Part shown: piece by piece, positions 48,400 through 60,788 of the stretch
Layout: the number at the start of each line of letters is the position of its first letter
Position numbering within the stretch: position 1 is the first letter of the stretch
Assembly: GCA_037903355.1 (NCBI GenBank)
Contig: JBAJFE010000005.1
Span: forward strand, 434,001-498,000
Direction of reading: 5' to 3'
DNA: 64,000 nt
Source: Trichuris trichiura
Taxonomy: Eukaryota > Nematoda > Enoplea > Trichinellida > Trichuridae
Notes under the pieces: generated by a model
Seen by the model: the letters and a program-made list of their open reading frames with translations, nothing else
The model's database searches: none
Told to the model about the DNA's origin: nothing
Translations under genes and position numbers: made by a program

Positions 48400-51300
48400 C
48401 GTCCTTCAAATTTTTTGGCCACCTTATAAGGAAATGTGCCAACAAATCTGAAGTACGCGTTGCTAACTTTACGCTAGCTTTGTTTTGCTGAACTGCTTTG
48501 CTTGACCAAATAAAGTATAAGAATAAACCGAAAGCTCATTGAAAAACAACTGCATTTCAAAAATTCCGAAATGCATCTGACAACTTTTGTTACTTACAAG
48601 AAAAACTAAATAAAATGCTTGTAAATCGGCAAAGCTGACTCTACAACCACTGTTCAACAATTACAGCAGCGCGTGTTTGGAATCGGCTGCGTCAAAGTGA
48701 AAAAAAAAATCAATTTCATCTTTTCCGGCATGGCTTACTGTAAATTGTGCAAAAAATGATGCGTAGGTTAGCAAATTCCCATTTACGAAACCAGTTTGAA
48801 AAAGCACGGATGAGCACTCGAAAAGTACAAATTCTCTACGAACCGCTTGTTCTTGTCGGCATTTGCTAAACTAATCAAATTAGCTATTGCTATTCAAGGG
48901 GTTGTCTAAACGTGTCGAATTTTCACAATTTCAATCAACAAAGCAACAATGTCATTAGAAGAAACAAATAACAGCGCGCAATGGGTTGTAATGGCGCCAG
49001 CGGATACTAATTACAGGTTTGAATAAAAGTTCGCGTGTTTAACGTTTTGCAAGCAAGTTCGTTCATTGAAAACTTTTAAAGAATGAAAACTTATCTGAGC
49101 AACTCTGCCACATATTCTGTTGCGTTAAGCGTTTCTGGCAAGAAAAATGCGTCACCTAAACTCGTTTGGGATTCAGAAGCGCCTATGACTAACAGCGACG
49201 CGTTGGTCAGGTTCACTGGTCGACTGAATCACGCGGAATGCAGACAAAGAAGTTCTCTACACTTAAGCTAAAAAGAATCGCGACATTTACATAAGCACCG
49301 AAAAAGTAAACAATGAACCAATCGAATAGGTTACGCGAGGATTTAAAAAAAAAATCTTTTTAGCCTCAAAATGCGCGACGCGCCAAAGTACATATTAGCA
49401 TAATAATTAGCGTTATTGCAAAAACTTGTTTTGCCCTCTGCCAAGATCGATTAAACGGAAATGGTGCGTACATACCGCATGGCCGAATTGACATTTCTCG
49501 CCGACGAAACGTGCTCTCCAAATTCGGTCAAAAATGCATTGTCTTGTTTGTTGGTTCAACTCGTTTTCTTGTCACCTAAAAGCGACCCACTCAAAAAGGG
49601 CTGACAATTAACAACTGTATCTCGCAAATAGTGACCCGCTCGAACCGAGTTTTTAAAAAAAAACTTCATATTCCATTCACGAATACGCGCTTGCTGAACG
49701 GACGCAAAATTACGCTGCTTAAAACATGGAATATGCGTCAAGTCGACGGCTGAGACGTGGCGGACATTCCATTTTTGTCAGTTCATTCCAATCTAGCGAC
49801 CAACGGAACATTTCTTCCATTCTTAAACTTTCAAAAAAAAGAATGCTCAACAAAGCGACCCAAACTGCCAATCTTTTCTCAACGTCTTCTAATATGCTTC
49901 TATTGGTAATGAAAAATGCAAATGACCTTCTATGCTGATAACGTATGTAATTTAAACAGCTTTTAAATGTCATTCAGTGGAATGAATTTCAAAATAAATT
50001 ACGCACCTTTTGAGATTTAAAATTTTCTTACGTAGGTGCGTGTGAATGACGCGCCCACATGTGAAATATTTCCTCTGCGGATTCGTATGACGAAGTGGGT
50101 TTATTTTTTTCAAACGAAAACTAGCTTACTTGAGTACCGTTTCCACTCGCCTCGTCAAGTCGACAACGACTCTTCAATGAATGCGCATAACACTGACGTC
50201 ATTTGCTTTCAAAGAAAACGCATGACCTTACTGACTTTAAGTTAATTAATCGTTTCTAACTTTGACATTGCACTAGGTGACACTGACAAAAGTGTTACAA
50301 ACCTACGACGCGTGACAAGGTCAAACTTGGTCTTCTTTGGCAATATGCGCTTCGTTAGGTCTAAACTATTTGAGAAACTATCAATATCTTATTTGCCCAA
50401 AGACTTCAACTGTTACAGAAGTATCCCGCGCGTAGGGGAAAGCAATATAGCAATAGTAAAGCTTAACTTTGAAAAAATTTTACGTCATAGGACAGAAATG
50501 ACGCGTACACGCGAGAAAGTCGCTACAATGCTTTCGGTAAGGTTAAGTTGCTCAAAACTGAATTGTGGGAAATCGAGTGCCAATTTTGGAGTACAGCCAC
50601 TCCCATATAAGGAAATTGAACTGGAACGAGCTGACAAATTGGAACGTCACGCGTAGCTCAAATATCCTTCGCAGCTTTACTGCAAACGCGCCAAAAACTA
50701 GGCAACTAAGCCGGGACGTTAGCAAAAGCAACTTGACGCTGATTGGCGCAAAATTCAAACTTTCCGGCAACTATGTAAATGACAGCCGGTTGTAGCGCGT
50801 CAGCAAAGGCCAATCTGCTACATTTGAAAGCTGAATGAGGTCGGCCAGTTTTGCATTGGCTGAAAAATGGTTAGGCAAAAAATTTGCATTGATACTGAGA
50901 GCGGTGGCCGACAACGGACGGCCAAAAAGCTTACTTTATCTATAGGCGTTTATCTTACAAACGCGGATGGATCGAAAATAGACGGAAAAGCAAACAATCA
51001 CCGCTTGACAATACGTGTAGCGGAACAAAGGCTAAAACGTTTCGCGGACTCGGCTGATCAATGAGCGCTAAGCGCGAACAAGATGCCCCTAATGAAATGC
51101 AAATAAGGAACAATAGGACAACTTTTTAATTGATATTCAAAAGTGGGTACAACTTTTGCCGCGCAAAATCTGCCCATCTGCTAAGCATGAACAAAAAGGG
51201 CTGAACTCGAGGAGATCATTCAGGTTTAAACCTAACTTTGTGCCTTCATTTTCGTAAAGGAAGTTGTCATCAAAACGCTTTCAAAGCAAGTTTCTCTCTC

Positions 51301-53700
51301 TCGGTGTTGGGTAGCTCAGAACGCTATTGGACAAACGACGCTGAAAGAAAACGAAAAAGTCGCAGCGCGATAAGGAAGCGCGTACAATAACCGATAATTA
51401 AATTTGAAAAAATAATAGACATATCTTGGACATTCAAGACGAACAATACAGACTAAGCGAGACAACAAAGGCTTCGCGCTGAGATCAACAGTTTCTTCCA
51501 ACAATGGCGAAACGAATCGATCGCCGATCACAAAATTTGCCTTTCCTTTTTTGCACTCTAAAGCGGGAGAACAATACATTGCGCTTAATTAGGGAGTAAG
51601 TGCTTTTTCGCTGGCATTTGACACAACAGATGGCGCTATCGTAGCTAAAAAGCACATGGCAAAACAGAGAGAAAATGTTGGGCGTCAAAGAGATCGGCTA
51701 ATGTCTGCCGTATTTTCCAACTTAGCAATTGTTGGCGCGACATTAAGTTTACTACGCGGACGACGGTTAAGAGACGAACCGGCCCGGATTACCCTAAGAA
51801 GATTGGGCGAAAATCGTTGACGCGCCCAATTACGGCATTAGGGCCATTTTTGCTCTCATTCTTCAAAGAGGCTGAAAAATGGCAACGACAAAAAGATATC
51901 GACCATTCCCTTCAAGCACACGGCGGCGGCGACCAATTTTTAGCGCGCCCTTCGTGGGAGGTCAGCATGGTCAGTATGTCAACAAAATGTCGCTACGCAT
52001 TGTTGCCATTTTGAGGGGCGCCAAAAAGAAAAGAAAAACGCACCGACATTGCCGGTGTTGACAGTGGCGCCTTGAAATGGTTATCGCTTTTTGCCTTCTT
52101 CGCCCTACGCCGCCAGCACGCCGGCGCTACCTTTTTGGGGCCGTTCGTTCGGCTCCGGCGCTTCCGCAAGGCCGAGACGACTGAGAAAGCGGCGCGAACC
52201 ATCCAACCGTCAAGGTCGGCCTCCATTAAGTGCTTTTCTAGTCGGCGGCACCTTCGGACTATAGATGGAGATGGCGCGCGTTGGAAAACTGTCCCTTGTT
52301 CGTAACCAATGGTCGACCGACCGCAATCTGCTCGTTGGCCGCATTTAAAGCAGATAAAAGAGAAACGAAGTGACCACTGAGGCGAGTCGGGGCTACGGAA
52401 CATCCAAAAATGGAACTGACAGGTGTGCGTTTAGGTTAACGGTTCGACGGCCTTTCTGACCGGCTAACAAATTGTTGCTAAAGGTGACTGGACCAACCCG
52501 TTGGTGGAAAGGCCATAAATGCAGTTAGCCGCGGTCGGTTAAAATAGTCAAAGCTGACTGTTCCGCTTGACAGGACATTCAAGGCGACCAGGTGACAGCA
52601 GAAGCAACGACCCAACGACAACGTCTTTTTCACGCGTAGTACGCTCAGCTTGTACAAATCGAGAAGAAAGAGGAGCAAACAAGGCAGGATGAAAGAATGG
52701 CCCAACCGCCGCGCCGGGTGGTCAACAACGACGACCATGGGCGTTCGATCGTTGCAACCCATCTCCTTTCAGAACGTTTGCTTGTACGAAATGTCTGGAC
52801 GATCTCGGCAAATACAAGTGACCTCGACGACCCGACGCCAATCACAAAAGAGTTGCCCAAATTTCGCGGGTGGCCCTTGACAGGCCACCCACAAGTCAGC
52901 ACAACTTTTCCGGCATTGCAAATACTACACATCTCTCTCTCTCTCTCCTCTACTACGCCTTCCGTAAATTTGACCAACTATGGCGGGGAAACATTTTTCT
53001 TCCATCCCGAGTCGACAACGCGCGACAACCGGCAAAGTCCAATAACCTGTTAGTCGTTCGCTTGGTTGCGGTTGTCACACATCGACGCATCTCTCCTCTT
53101 TGGCGGGTGAAGAAAAAGCATATTCAAATACGAAGCCCCTTTTGACACCATCCATTTCGGATAGGCTCCTTCTCAGTACTGGTATCGAATATATGCATGT
53201 AGTTACGGAAAAAAATTTGAATACGTCCAGCCGGCATTCACTGGTTAAAGGGCAGTTTTTTACACTAGCCGTGCCAATCAATGACGAATCGCGCGACGAC
53301 ATTGGAATGCTAGCAAACTGCCGCTCGCAGCATCAATGGGCGGTTCTCATTCAGCGTCGGAATATATGCGTGCAAAGCCACACTGGGATGGTCATTCACC
53401 AAAACCGCGGCTTCAATAAAGACAATCCGAGGGAACTGTAGGCGGTACCAAACAAGCTGATTGGTCAGTTTACAATCGACGTCACCTGGGCGACGAGCGG
53501 ACAGAGCAACGCCTCGTCGTTGTCGTTTATTCTGCGTCAGTGAGAACACTAATTCGGTTACGTGGTCTACTGGCGGGGGCGCGAGCGGACCGCATTAGCT
53601 GCGCGCGCTTTAAAAGTACTTGGACACCTTCCCCTCGGGCGTCCAATGCCGTAGGGACTATTCTGAACGCTCACTCGTATAGCCGATCATAACTTTTTCT
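48400..53700. other. 5.3 kb without a supported gene
   Basis: No frame here has both a recognisable domain and matching splice sites. The frame 53100-53441 (+, 113 codons) is the longest plausible one near the right end but resembles nothing I know. A (CT)n tract lies at about 52931-52948. The 51.8-52.5 kb part is GC-rich. Confidence 0.4.
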
Positions 53701-53715
53701 GACGGCAGGGGACGT

Positions 53716-54581
53716 ATGGACGTTTCCGACACTTGTTCACGGCTCTTGAAGCAACCCCGCTGCCGTTGCCGCTGCCATTGTTCGCCCGGAACCTCTTCTA
53801 TGCATACGTCCAATATCCGTCGTCGTTGCCAACGATTTCTCCTTGACTGCGGCAATTCCCGCTGCTGCCAACTTTGGGACCAGCGAACCAATACGTGTCT
53901 CAACAGGCGGCTGTCCCGTCAGCTGGTCGCTCGTCTTCTTATTCTCTTGCTCACCGTGATGACTGGTAAGCCTATTTCATTTTTGCTTAGCCCGCGGCCA
54001 GTACGATGGCCAGGTAGGCGGATTCTCTGAATTCTTCGCCTTTCGGCAACCGTTATGACCTATTTACCGCAAGCCGCTTTGCAACATCTAGCTACAACGC
54101 GTTGCGTACGCAGCGTCCTGTTTGGCCGATTGTTGCGCGGATGAAACGCAAAACGTCGCCTACTTGAGCATCACTGATGTACTGTATAGGCGTCAAAACC
54201 ATCTTTGCGCCGTCGATCGCCCGCCCGCAATATGCTTGCCAAAGTCGAGCTGTTCGTTGGGGCGGCTAAGAAGTCGGCGCCGACGCTTTTGGCCAAAACA
54301 AAATGCCGCACTGATTCATCTCTCTCTCTCTCGCAACAGCTTCGGCCGTCCGTCCCGCCGGCGGTCGGCGCTTACAGAGAGAATTGTTCCCATTTAGGGC
54401 GCTGACGACGCTGCGCAGTATTTAAAATATTGACAACGGCACGCTTTTGCAGATCTGTCCAGGTCGCTGTCAGCGTACATACTGGGTACGGAGCGCCGTA
54501 ACCTTTGGTTTTTCCCGCTGCCGCCATGGTCACTTGTGGTTCTACTTTGCTGCGGATGGTCGTGGCACCTATTGCGCGTCG
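53716..54581 (+). CDS. candidate 5' exons of the EGF-ligand gene or a separate secreted protein
   Basis: Exon-like block 53716-53965 starts MDVSDTCSRLLKQ, is Cys- and Arg-rich, and ends in a hydrophobic run, LVARLLILLLTVMT, at a GTAAGC donor in phase 1. It joins in phase to a block from 54114 beginning SCLADCCADETQNV. A 129-base block at 54453-54581 lies between a TTTTGCAG acceptor and a GTAAGT donor and is open in two frames, one Cys-rich and one hydrophobic. I could not link these to each other, or to the EGF exon at 55708, with certainty. They may encode the signal and pro-region of that ligand. Confidence 0.3.
54317..54334 (+). repeat. (CT)n tract
   Basis: Eight or so CT units, just upstream of the candidate 129-base exon. 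A similar tract lies at 52931-52948. Confidence 0.85.
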
Positions 54582-55707
54582 GTAAGTGGCTTATCTTTTT
54601 TAAAAATCTTTTCAAAATATTGCTGTTGCGCTGCTGTCGCGGTGATCAAAAGTTCATTTCTGTCGCCAACCTTGACAGTGTGTGTAGGTGGCTTTGAACT
54701 GTTTACTTTGGCCCCACATCGTCGTCGTCATCGACGTCGCATACCATTAGACGACCTCCCTGCTGCTGCGTGCGTGTGTGTGTACACTGAGTTGGTGATA
54801 GCTGTGACAATTGGAGAAAACGAGCTGTCGGTCGCGACCCAACCGGAAATGTTTTGTCGGCCTCGGTGGCACCCATTACCCCAAACGGCATTCTTTTAAG
54901 CGTCAACAATGGGACCCCGCCGGAGAGAAGAGCTGTTATTTGCTTTGGCAGCGATGTGAATGTTTGCTAAGTGAATTTCTTTGCCTCTACGTTCTTTTCA
55001 AAGCTTTTTCTTCTGTCTCGGTCCCTTACTCATCATCATCGTAGCTGGGTCGGTCGGGTTAAAGAATCTTCTTATGCAAATTTAACTGCAATAGTTCACC
55101 CTAGCCGATAAGGCGCCGCTAAAAACAACCACGTGACTTGGAGGGCGCCCGATGGTCGGCACAGGAAATGACCATTTTTTAAAAGACGCAGAGCGTAAAA
55201 GCGACCTATCCCGAGAGATGCAACCGGTGCGTTGTCCACCTGACGTTGACGACGTTCGCTTTCTACTAACGACCTTATGGCGCCTATTGGCAAGCTGTCC
55301 AAGAAGCCCATCAGTTGTAAGCAGCTTAGGAGAAGAACATCTTGGCGCCAATCGCTCTCTCTGACCCCATTAACTGAAGAACAACATTTCAAAGGGCATT
55401 CACCCATTGCCCAAAGCCTTAAACAACCTATTGTAAGAATAAGAAGAAGCTTAGAGATGTTTCTCCATAAATAGTCAACTGACGACCGCTATCTCAGCTG
55501 TTGCCGGTCACCGTCAGGGCAACTACGATGCCGTAAAGCTACGCGTTCCATAGTTGGGCCTATTAACAACGCTCATCTTGTCGCGGGTCATTTATAGGGG
55601 CTAAGAAAATTTGCCCATCTGCCTCTCTAGCGCACCTGTAAAGGCGGGTGACAATTAATGCGTTGTGGACAATGCGGCCGCATAATAACGGTGCGGCTTC
55701 TTTGCAG

Positions 55708-56361
55708 AAAGCTGCGCCACGCGACCTTCGCCCAGAAGTCGCCCTTTAAGGCCTACGTGGTCGCCGGATATTCACGTGGAGTATGAAAATTGTACAGAAG
55801 ACTATGCTGCCTTATTCTGCCTGAACGACGGCATCTGCTTCCGAACGAAAATAGTCGACACGTTTATTATAAGCTGCGAGTAAGAGAAAAGGGAGACGTC
55901 AACTTTTTATAGGTTGCCGACATATATGCTCATTTTTTTGCAGATGCAAACCCGGCTGGTACGGTCGACGATGCGAATATCAGGACATCGGCGATCGTTA
56001 CCTTCCAGTGCAACAAAGAGTGGAAGTGGCCAGCATAGCTGGTTCATTGACAGTACTAATTGTGGTCATAGTTTTCGTCTCCGTAGTATTGTATATATAC
56101 TATCGACGAAGGAGAACGGCGGTGGAATTAATGGACGATCCGAATGTGTCACTAACCGACTCGTTTGGCCGTCAGGTCGGCTCGCTGAGCAGGGAAAACT
56201 CTTTTCTGTACAACGTAAGTTGGTTGTTCGCTTCTTTGATGCAAGCTATGTATGCTTGCTTATTTTGCGTACAGGAAAAGACTCCCAGAATGGTGATTTC
56301 ACTGAAGCCGGTGCCAGACGGTGTTGCGCAAGAGTCTTCCACCACACAAACTTTAGTCTGA
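55708..56361 (+). CDS. lin-3: LIN-3/Spitz-type membrane EGF ligand (5' exons unresolved)
   Basis: Three exons (55708-55879, 55944-56214, 56275-56361) give the C-terminal part. The EGF domain has cysteine spacing C-x8-C-x5-C-x12-C-x1-C-x8-C, with CLNDGICF, SCECKPGW and RRCEYQDI, the spacing I recall for Drosophila Spitz. It is followed by a short stalk (DRYLPVQQRVEV), a transmembrane helix starting ASIAGS, an RRRR stop-transfer signal and a short cytoplasmic tail ending TQTLV. Family knowledge: such pro-ligands are cut by rhomboid in the secretory pathway and activate EGF receptor/LET-23. The exon at 55708 enters in phase 1, so at least one upstream exon with the signal peptide is missing; candidates are described at 53716-54581. 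Alternatives such as a neuregulin-like ligand fit less well. Confidence 0.85.
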
Positions 56362-57703
56362 TCGAATGCCAACCGACTGATCCCTTTTGGGGATTATGCA
56401 AATGCATCTTCTGGTCGACGCAGTCGAATGGTTCAGCCGTTGCCAACCGACCACTCTCATGTGCCTACGCGATGTTCGCTCAAAGAAGTGGGCCCATCTC
56501 CTTTGCTCGGCGGGTTTCCGGGAGATGGTCTGCTTGGTCGCGGGCTTCCGAAATTGGTTTTAGCTACATTTTATTCGTCTGTTGCCAACGGGGATCTCCG
56601 GTAGCAAGAAAATGATGACGACAAGCGCTAGTCAGGCAATGGTCGGCATGTACATACAATATTATTATGCGTAGCTGCCAACTTTTACCATCCTCGTTCT
56701 CCGTGCCTCTGCCGTAGCGGTTTTCCGACCTATGCAAATTTTCTGATTCTAATCACTGCTTGTCGGCCAACAATACTGTTGTTGTTGTTGGTTGACTGTG
56801 AACGATTCTTGGAAGCGCCTGGAACAACCCCGACCAACCTTTTCTCGCTCTTTTCCCTTGACTACAGAATATGTCCCCTTCGTCGTCTCGGCCAAATGGA
56901 AGGCAACTTGTTTTTACGCGCATCGGCTGTGCGTGCAAATCTTTTTCCGGCCTCTCTCTCGCTCTTACTTCAACCTGCAGCACGGTCAAAGCATTCGAGC
57001 AAAACAACTACGCTACTTAGCTTCATTAAAGCCGCAACGGCTTCAGAGAAGACAACAACTTGTCCTTTAAGCAAGCGAACCTACGCGCTGTTGGGATCAC
57101 TGGAAAAACGCAGTTCTTTCCGGAGGATTCGTTCGGCAAACATTTACGCTTTCTACGCGAAGCGCGTCAACACATCTGCGCTCAACGATAAGAGATAGAG
57201 CAGCGTTGAGTAAAGCAACACCCAATAGTAGCTTAAAACGCTGGCCGACATAGCCGCGCTCCAGACTACCTTTTCTAAAAAGACTTATACAAGACGCGCG
57301 TAACGTTAAGAATTTACGCGAACGCGAAGCGTAAAATTGAAATGACAACAGCGCGCTTAAGTAGTAGGTTGTTCGTAACAATATTCAAAGATAATTTGCA
57401 TAAAGCTGCGATGGTAAGCTGACAAAGATATCATTTGAAATTTTAAGCCAAAATAATAACCTGGCTATAGTAAAAACAGAGCGTTCTGGATTGCTTCTGA
57501 CTTTCGGTAGCTTGTTTAATTAAATCAATTGGAACAAAAGAACGATTGCTTCCGATACAGGCGAAAGCGTGCGCGTCAAAACGATTTTCAAGCGCGCCTA
57601 CTGTAAGCAAAATAAACAAATGCAGGTAACGCGCGCATACTGTAACCTGAAAAACCCTTATGTCTATTTTCGCTGCAGCGCGATCGCACTTTGCGGAACA
57701 GTG
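56362..57703. other. spacer between EGF-ligand and OB-repeat genes
   Basis: No coding frame is supported. A splice acceptor-like TTCGCTGCAG lies just upstream of the next ATG (about 57669-57678), which may be a 5' UTR splice or trans-splice site for the following gene. Confidence 0.4.
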
Positions 57704-58871
57704 ATGGCGTCGCCGAGTACCAAAGCAAAGATAAGTGCTTCGGGTCGTATTTCTCGCGTAGATACAACTTACGCGTTTATTATCTCAAAAAAATACGGAC
57801 CCGTCTTTGTCAACTCAAGCACGGTTATTGAATTGGACGAGGAAGAAGCTAACGGCAACGTTACAACGGACCTTACTCAACTGCTTCGCGTCGACGACGT
57901 TGTACACTTCAAAGCGGTGAAGAACTACGGACCTCGAGATTGCCCATGGTTAGCCGTGTCGCTGCGCAGTAGACAACAGGAAAATACGAATACTTTAACT
58001 CCGGCCAACCTTGTTAACGAAAAAGGCGTAGTCGTTGATGTACAAGACAGAAGCTTATTTATATGGAGCGCCACTTACGGAGAAGTATTCTGCCCACTTG
58101 GAGTTCATCTGAACAGCTTGAAAGCAAGCTGTCAGTACCAAGAGAACGATCAGATTTTCGCAAAGTCAATGAAGGATTATTTCAACGCGAATGAGACTGT
58201 TATATTTTCCGCAGTTCGACAAGCCGAAGAAAACAACTGCATGTATGTGGCTACGTCAGTTCGTAAACAAATAGAACAACAAGTCGCAACGTTGGACAAC
58301 GGAGGTAAGCATTTGAAAGCCTACGCGTCCCTCTATGTTAAAGTCATTTTCAGATTGTCGACAAGACATAGGGACGATTATGAAGCTGAACCCCCATTTT
58401 GGTTTTATAATGTCAGAGTCGTTGGGTACGCTTTTCTTTTCCCTATCGAACTGCGTCGTCAGTTCAGCCAACGAAACGCTATTGGATCTGTTCTGCCCGA
58501 ACGATACGGTCAAATTCAACGCGATGCGTCAACCCGAAGTGAACGGTTGTTCCTGGCGAGCGCTGAACGTCACCAAGTTGGAAGTTCCTCCGAGCGATGA
58601 AGAATTTTGGCAACAAACCGTTACGGAACAAATGTACGGAGGACTCGCGCCGCTTTTGCCCCCGCCGCCTCCGGAAACGGCCGAAAAGGCATGCCAGACA
58701 CACACGCCAGCCGAATCGTTACTACTTCGAGCCATTTCGACGGATACCAAATTTCACGAAACGCTACAAAAGCAATTCCCCCATCTGATGAAAATGATTG
58801 ATAAATCTCTAGATTGTTTGTCTGTCTCTTTCCAGCACTGCCTGCTAAGCATGCAACTGCAGAAGCCTTAA
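57704..58871 (+). CDS. protein with three OB-fold/cold-shock-like repeats
   Basis: Exons 57704-58304 and 58354-58871 give 372 residues. Three repeats of about 70-80 residues (about 12-87, 106-186, 206-273) share the plan G-x-I/V...(Y/F)-x-F-I...G-x-(V/L)-F...D-x-V-x-F-x-A...C-x-(W/Y)-x-A-x-x-(V/L), for example FGFIMSESLGTLFF and the CPWLAVSL-type ending. This resembles cold-shock/S1 OB folds that bind single-stranded nucleic acid, with long insertions between strands. After them come a PLLPPPPP stretch (about residue 300) and a helical tail with Cys. I do not recognise the family; an RNA-binding role is inference. Start: first ATG in the open frame after the CTGCAG acceptor. A poly(A) signal lies at 59003-59008. 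Confidence 0.82.
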
Positions 58872-59002
58872 GCGCCTAAGATCAAAGCCTATCCTGCAAT
58901 GGATTGGTTACGTAAGCAAGACTACAGTAGGACAAGAAAAGTGCGCAAGAGCAATCGTACAGTAGGATAAAGAACTACGCGTGCACTGGAGGGCAAATTG
59001 AA

Positions 59003-59008
59003 AATAAA
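59003..59008 (+). terminator. poly(A) signal of the OB-repeat gene
   Basis: An AATAAA hexamer about 130 bases after the stop codon at 58871. Confidence 0.55.
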
Positions 59009-59374
59009 AATAAAATCGTACTTTTCTGCGTGCGTGGGCATACCGTGACCAATGCGCTGTCATTTTTAGCCAATACAACTTGACCTGACTTCGTCTTTCA
59101 CCGGAGAGGCAGCCTGGAAAAAACCGCGTTACCACAAGTGCGGTACAAAAAGTGCAAACGCGCATTGAGATAGTTCAGATTGAAAACTTAAGATCAGCGA
59201 TCGAAACATGTTCGCCGCTTGGCCAGAAAAGCTCATGCTAACGATACAAGCACGAGCCCGCTTTGCATAACTCTACAAAGCGGACAATATAGAAGCAAGA
59301 GCGACTGGCAAACGGACGAACTCCCCGTAGCTTCGATTTCAGACCTTTTACCTAACATCATCGACGCATTGTTT

Positions 59375-59380
59375 TTATTT
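59375..59380 (-). terminator. poly(A) signal of TAF8
   Basis: AATAAA on the minus strand about 45 bases beyond the TAF8 stop codon. Confidence 0.6.
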
Positions 59381-59423
59381 TAAAAAAAAGTAGGAGTTAA
59401 ACACTCGCCTGCAATACCAAAGG

Positions 59424-60446
59424 CTAGTTGCTATTTCCAGCGTTGGAGCATCGGCGACCACTTCCAGGCGGCATTACGACGCTTTTGATGAAAGGATTGT
59501 CGGTCGCCTCGTTTGACTTTTCAGTCTCGCTGTACTGAGTTGCTTTCAGCGAACGAGGCAGCAACGCGGACACGTAAGGCAATTGATCAGCTACCGCCAA
59601 GAGAACTGCTCAATAAGCTACAGTAACAAGCGAGCCTGAAAATCAGAAATCAACTTACCGCGCGTCTCTTCGTTGCCCATTCGAATTCCAACGGTTGGAT
59701 GAATTTTGGTCATAAAAGAGGCAAGAGAAGTTTCCATGTCCTCCTTCTTGCTTGCTATGCGCTCTCGAATCGACTGATAGCTGTTGTCGAACTCTTGAAT
59801 ACCCTTGCAAATTCCAAACGCGTCAATATCATCTCAAATGGGCGCCCAATTTGGGTACCGCTGTTCTAATGTAAGTATGCGGGTTGGGAAATTGGGTCAA
59901 GTGAGCAGGAATGTAGGCAAAGAAGGGCTTTGCTTTTCCGACCCGAAACACGTCGCCTTCCACTGATTCAACGGGAATGGCTGAAAAAAGTTGAAATAAT
60001 GTTAGTTCGCGAGACGAATAATTGCTTTAGCGCCAACTCACGTTCCGGAACTGTCACTTGGAACAGTTCTTTTTTCATTGACAACAGCGAGGCGACCGGA
60101 AAGCCTAAGATGGTTGTAATAAACTTATCAAAGACAATTAATGAAATATTTCACCAAAATCAGCCAAAGTAAGAATGACGTCTGAAGGAGTAAGCATAAC
60201 ATGGTTGCACAGTTCGGCCGCTGCTCTGGAACCAAGGGCTACTTCAACGATGACTGTAGAAATTACAGTACTCAAATTTTGAAAACCGTATGACTGATTA
60301 GCAGGCTTACATGACTCCAAGATTTGCACGAGAACTTCCAAACTTCGCTGGCTACCACTGTCAAAGCCGAGAGCTTTCAAGAAGCGACATAATGCAACTC
60401 GTAAAGTCCAACGGTTCGGATGCATTCTACTTACGGCTTTGTCCAT
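59424..60446 (-). CDS. taf-8: TAF8, TFIID subunit 8, complete
   Basis: Six exons (60446-60311, 60253-60155, 60104-60042, 59980-59859, 59803-59659, 59608-59424) sum to 249 residues. The N-terminal histone fold (about 10-80) has LKALGFDSGSQRSLEVL and LTPSDVILTLADFG. The central TAF8 block follows with FPNPHTYIRTA (about 130-140), SYQSIRERIASKKEDMETSL and FMTKI. The C-terminal part has LPYVSALLP and DNPFIKSVV, matching the ends of other TAF8 proteins. TAF8 pairs with TAF10 through the histone fold inside the nuclear general transcription factor TFIID. The introns are 50-61 bases. The last intron acceptor (TATTGAG) is weak, but it alone restores the LPYVSALLP block. A second in-frame Met at residue 8 could also serve as start. 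The gene converges with the OB-repeat gene. Confidence 0.93.
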
Positions 60447-60788
60447 ATTGCTTTAAAACTGAAGCTGCAATCTATGGTGAATGAACGACTCGAATGTAGC
60501 AGCAATAAACTGCGGCTTGAAACCGAAGACCGAAGTGCGCGCGGTAAAATTGACTAGAATGAATTTACTCTCTAATGGTACGCTTTTCGCTTATGAAAAG
60601 TCCATAAGGGAAAAGCGTTCGATTAATACCTAATCCGTCAAGAATTAGACGGCGCGACGAAAATTCAACGGGACAAGCAGTCAACTGTTGTAAAACTTGG
60701 CTAGACGAAAGAATAAGGAACTAAATTACAACTAAAAGGCAACATAATACCAAATGTGTCTGTCTATCTGTATGAGCACGATAAGTTT

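Noticed and set aside
53100..53441. 113-codon plus-strand frame upstream of the EGF-ligand region
   Set aside because: Plausible composition but no domain, signal peptide or consistent splice sites linking it to neighbours.
54811..55044. Frame with a GGTHYPK stretch, suggesting a deacylase-like motif
   Set aside because: Only a few residues match. A competing frame over the same bases is equally open, so the resemblance is treated as chance.
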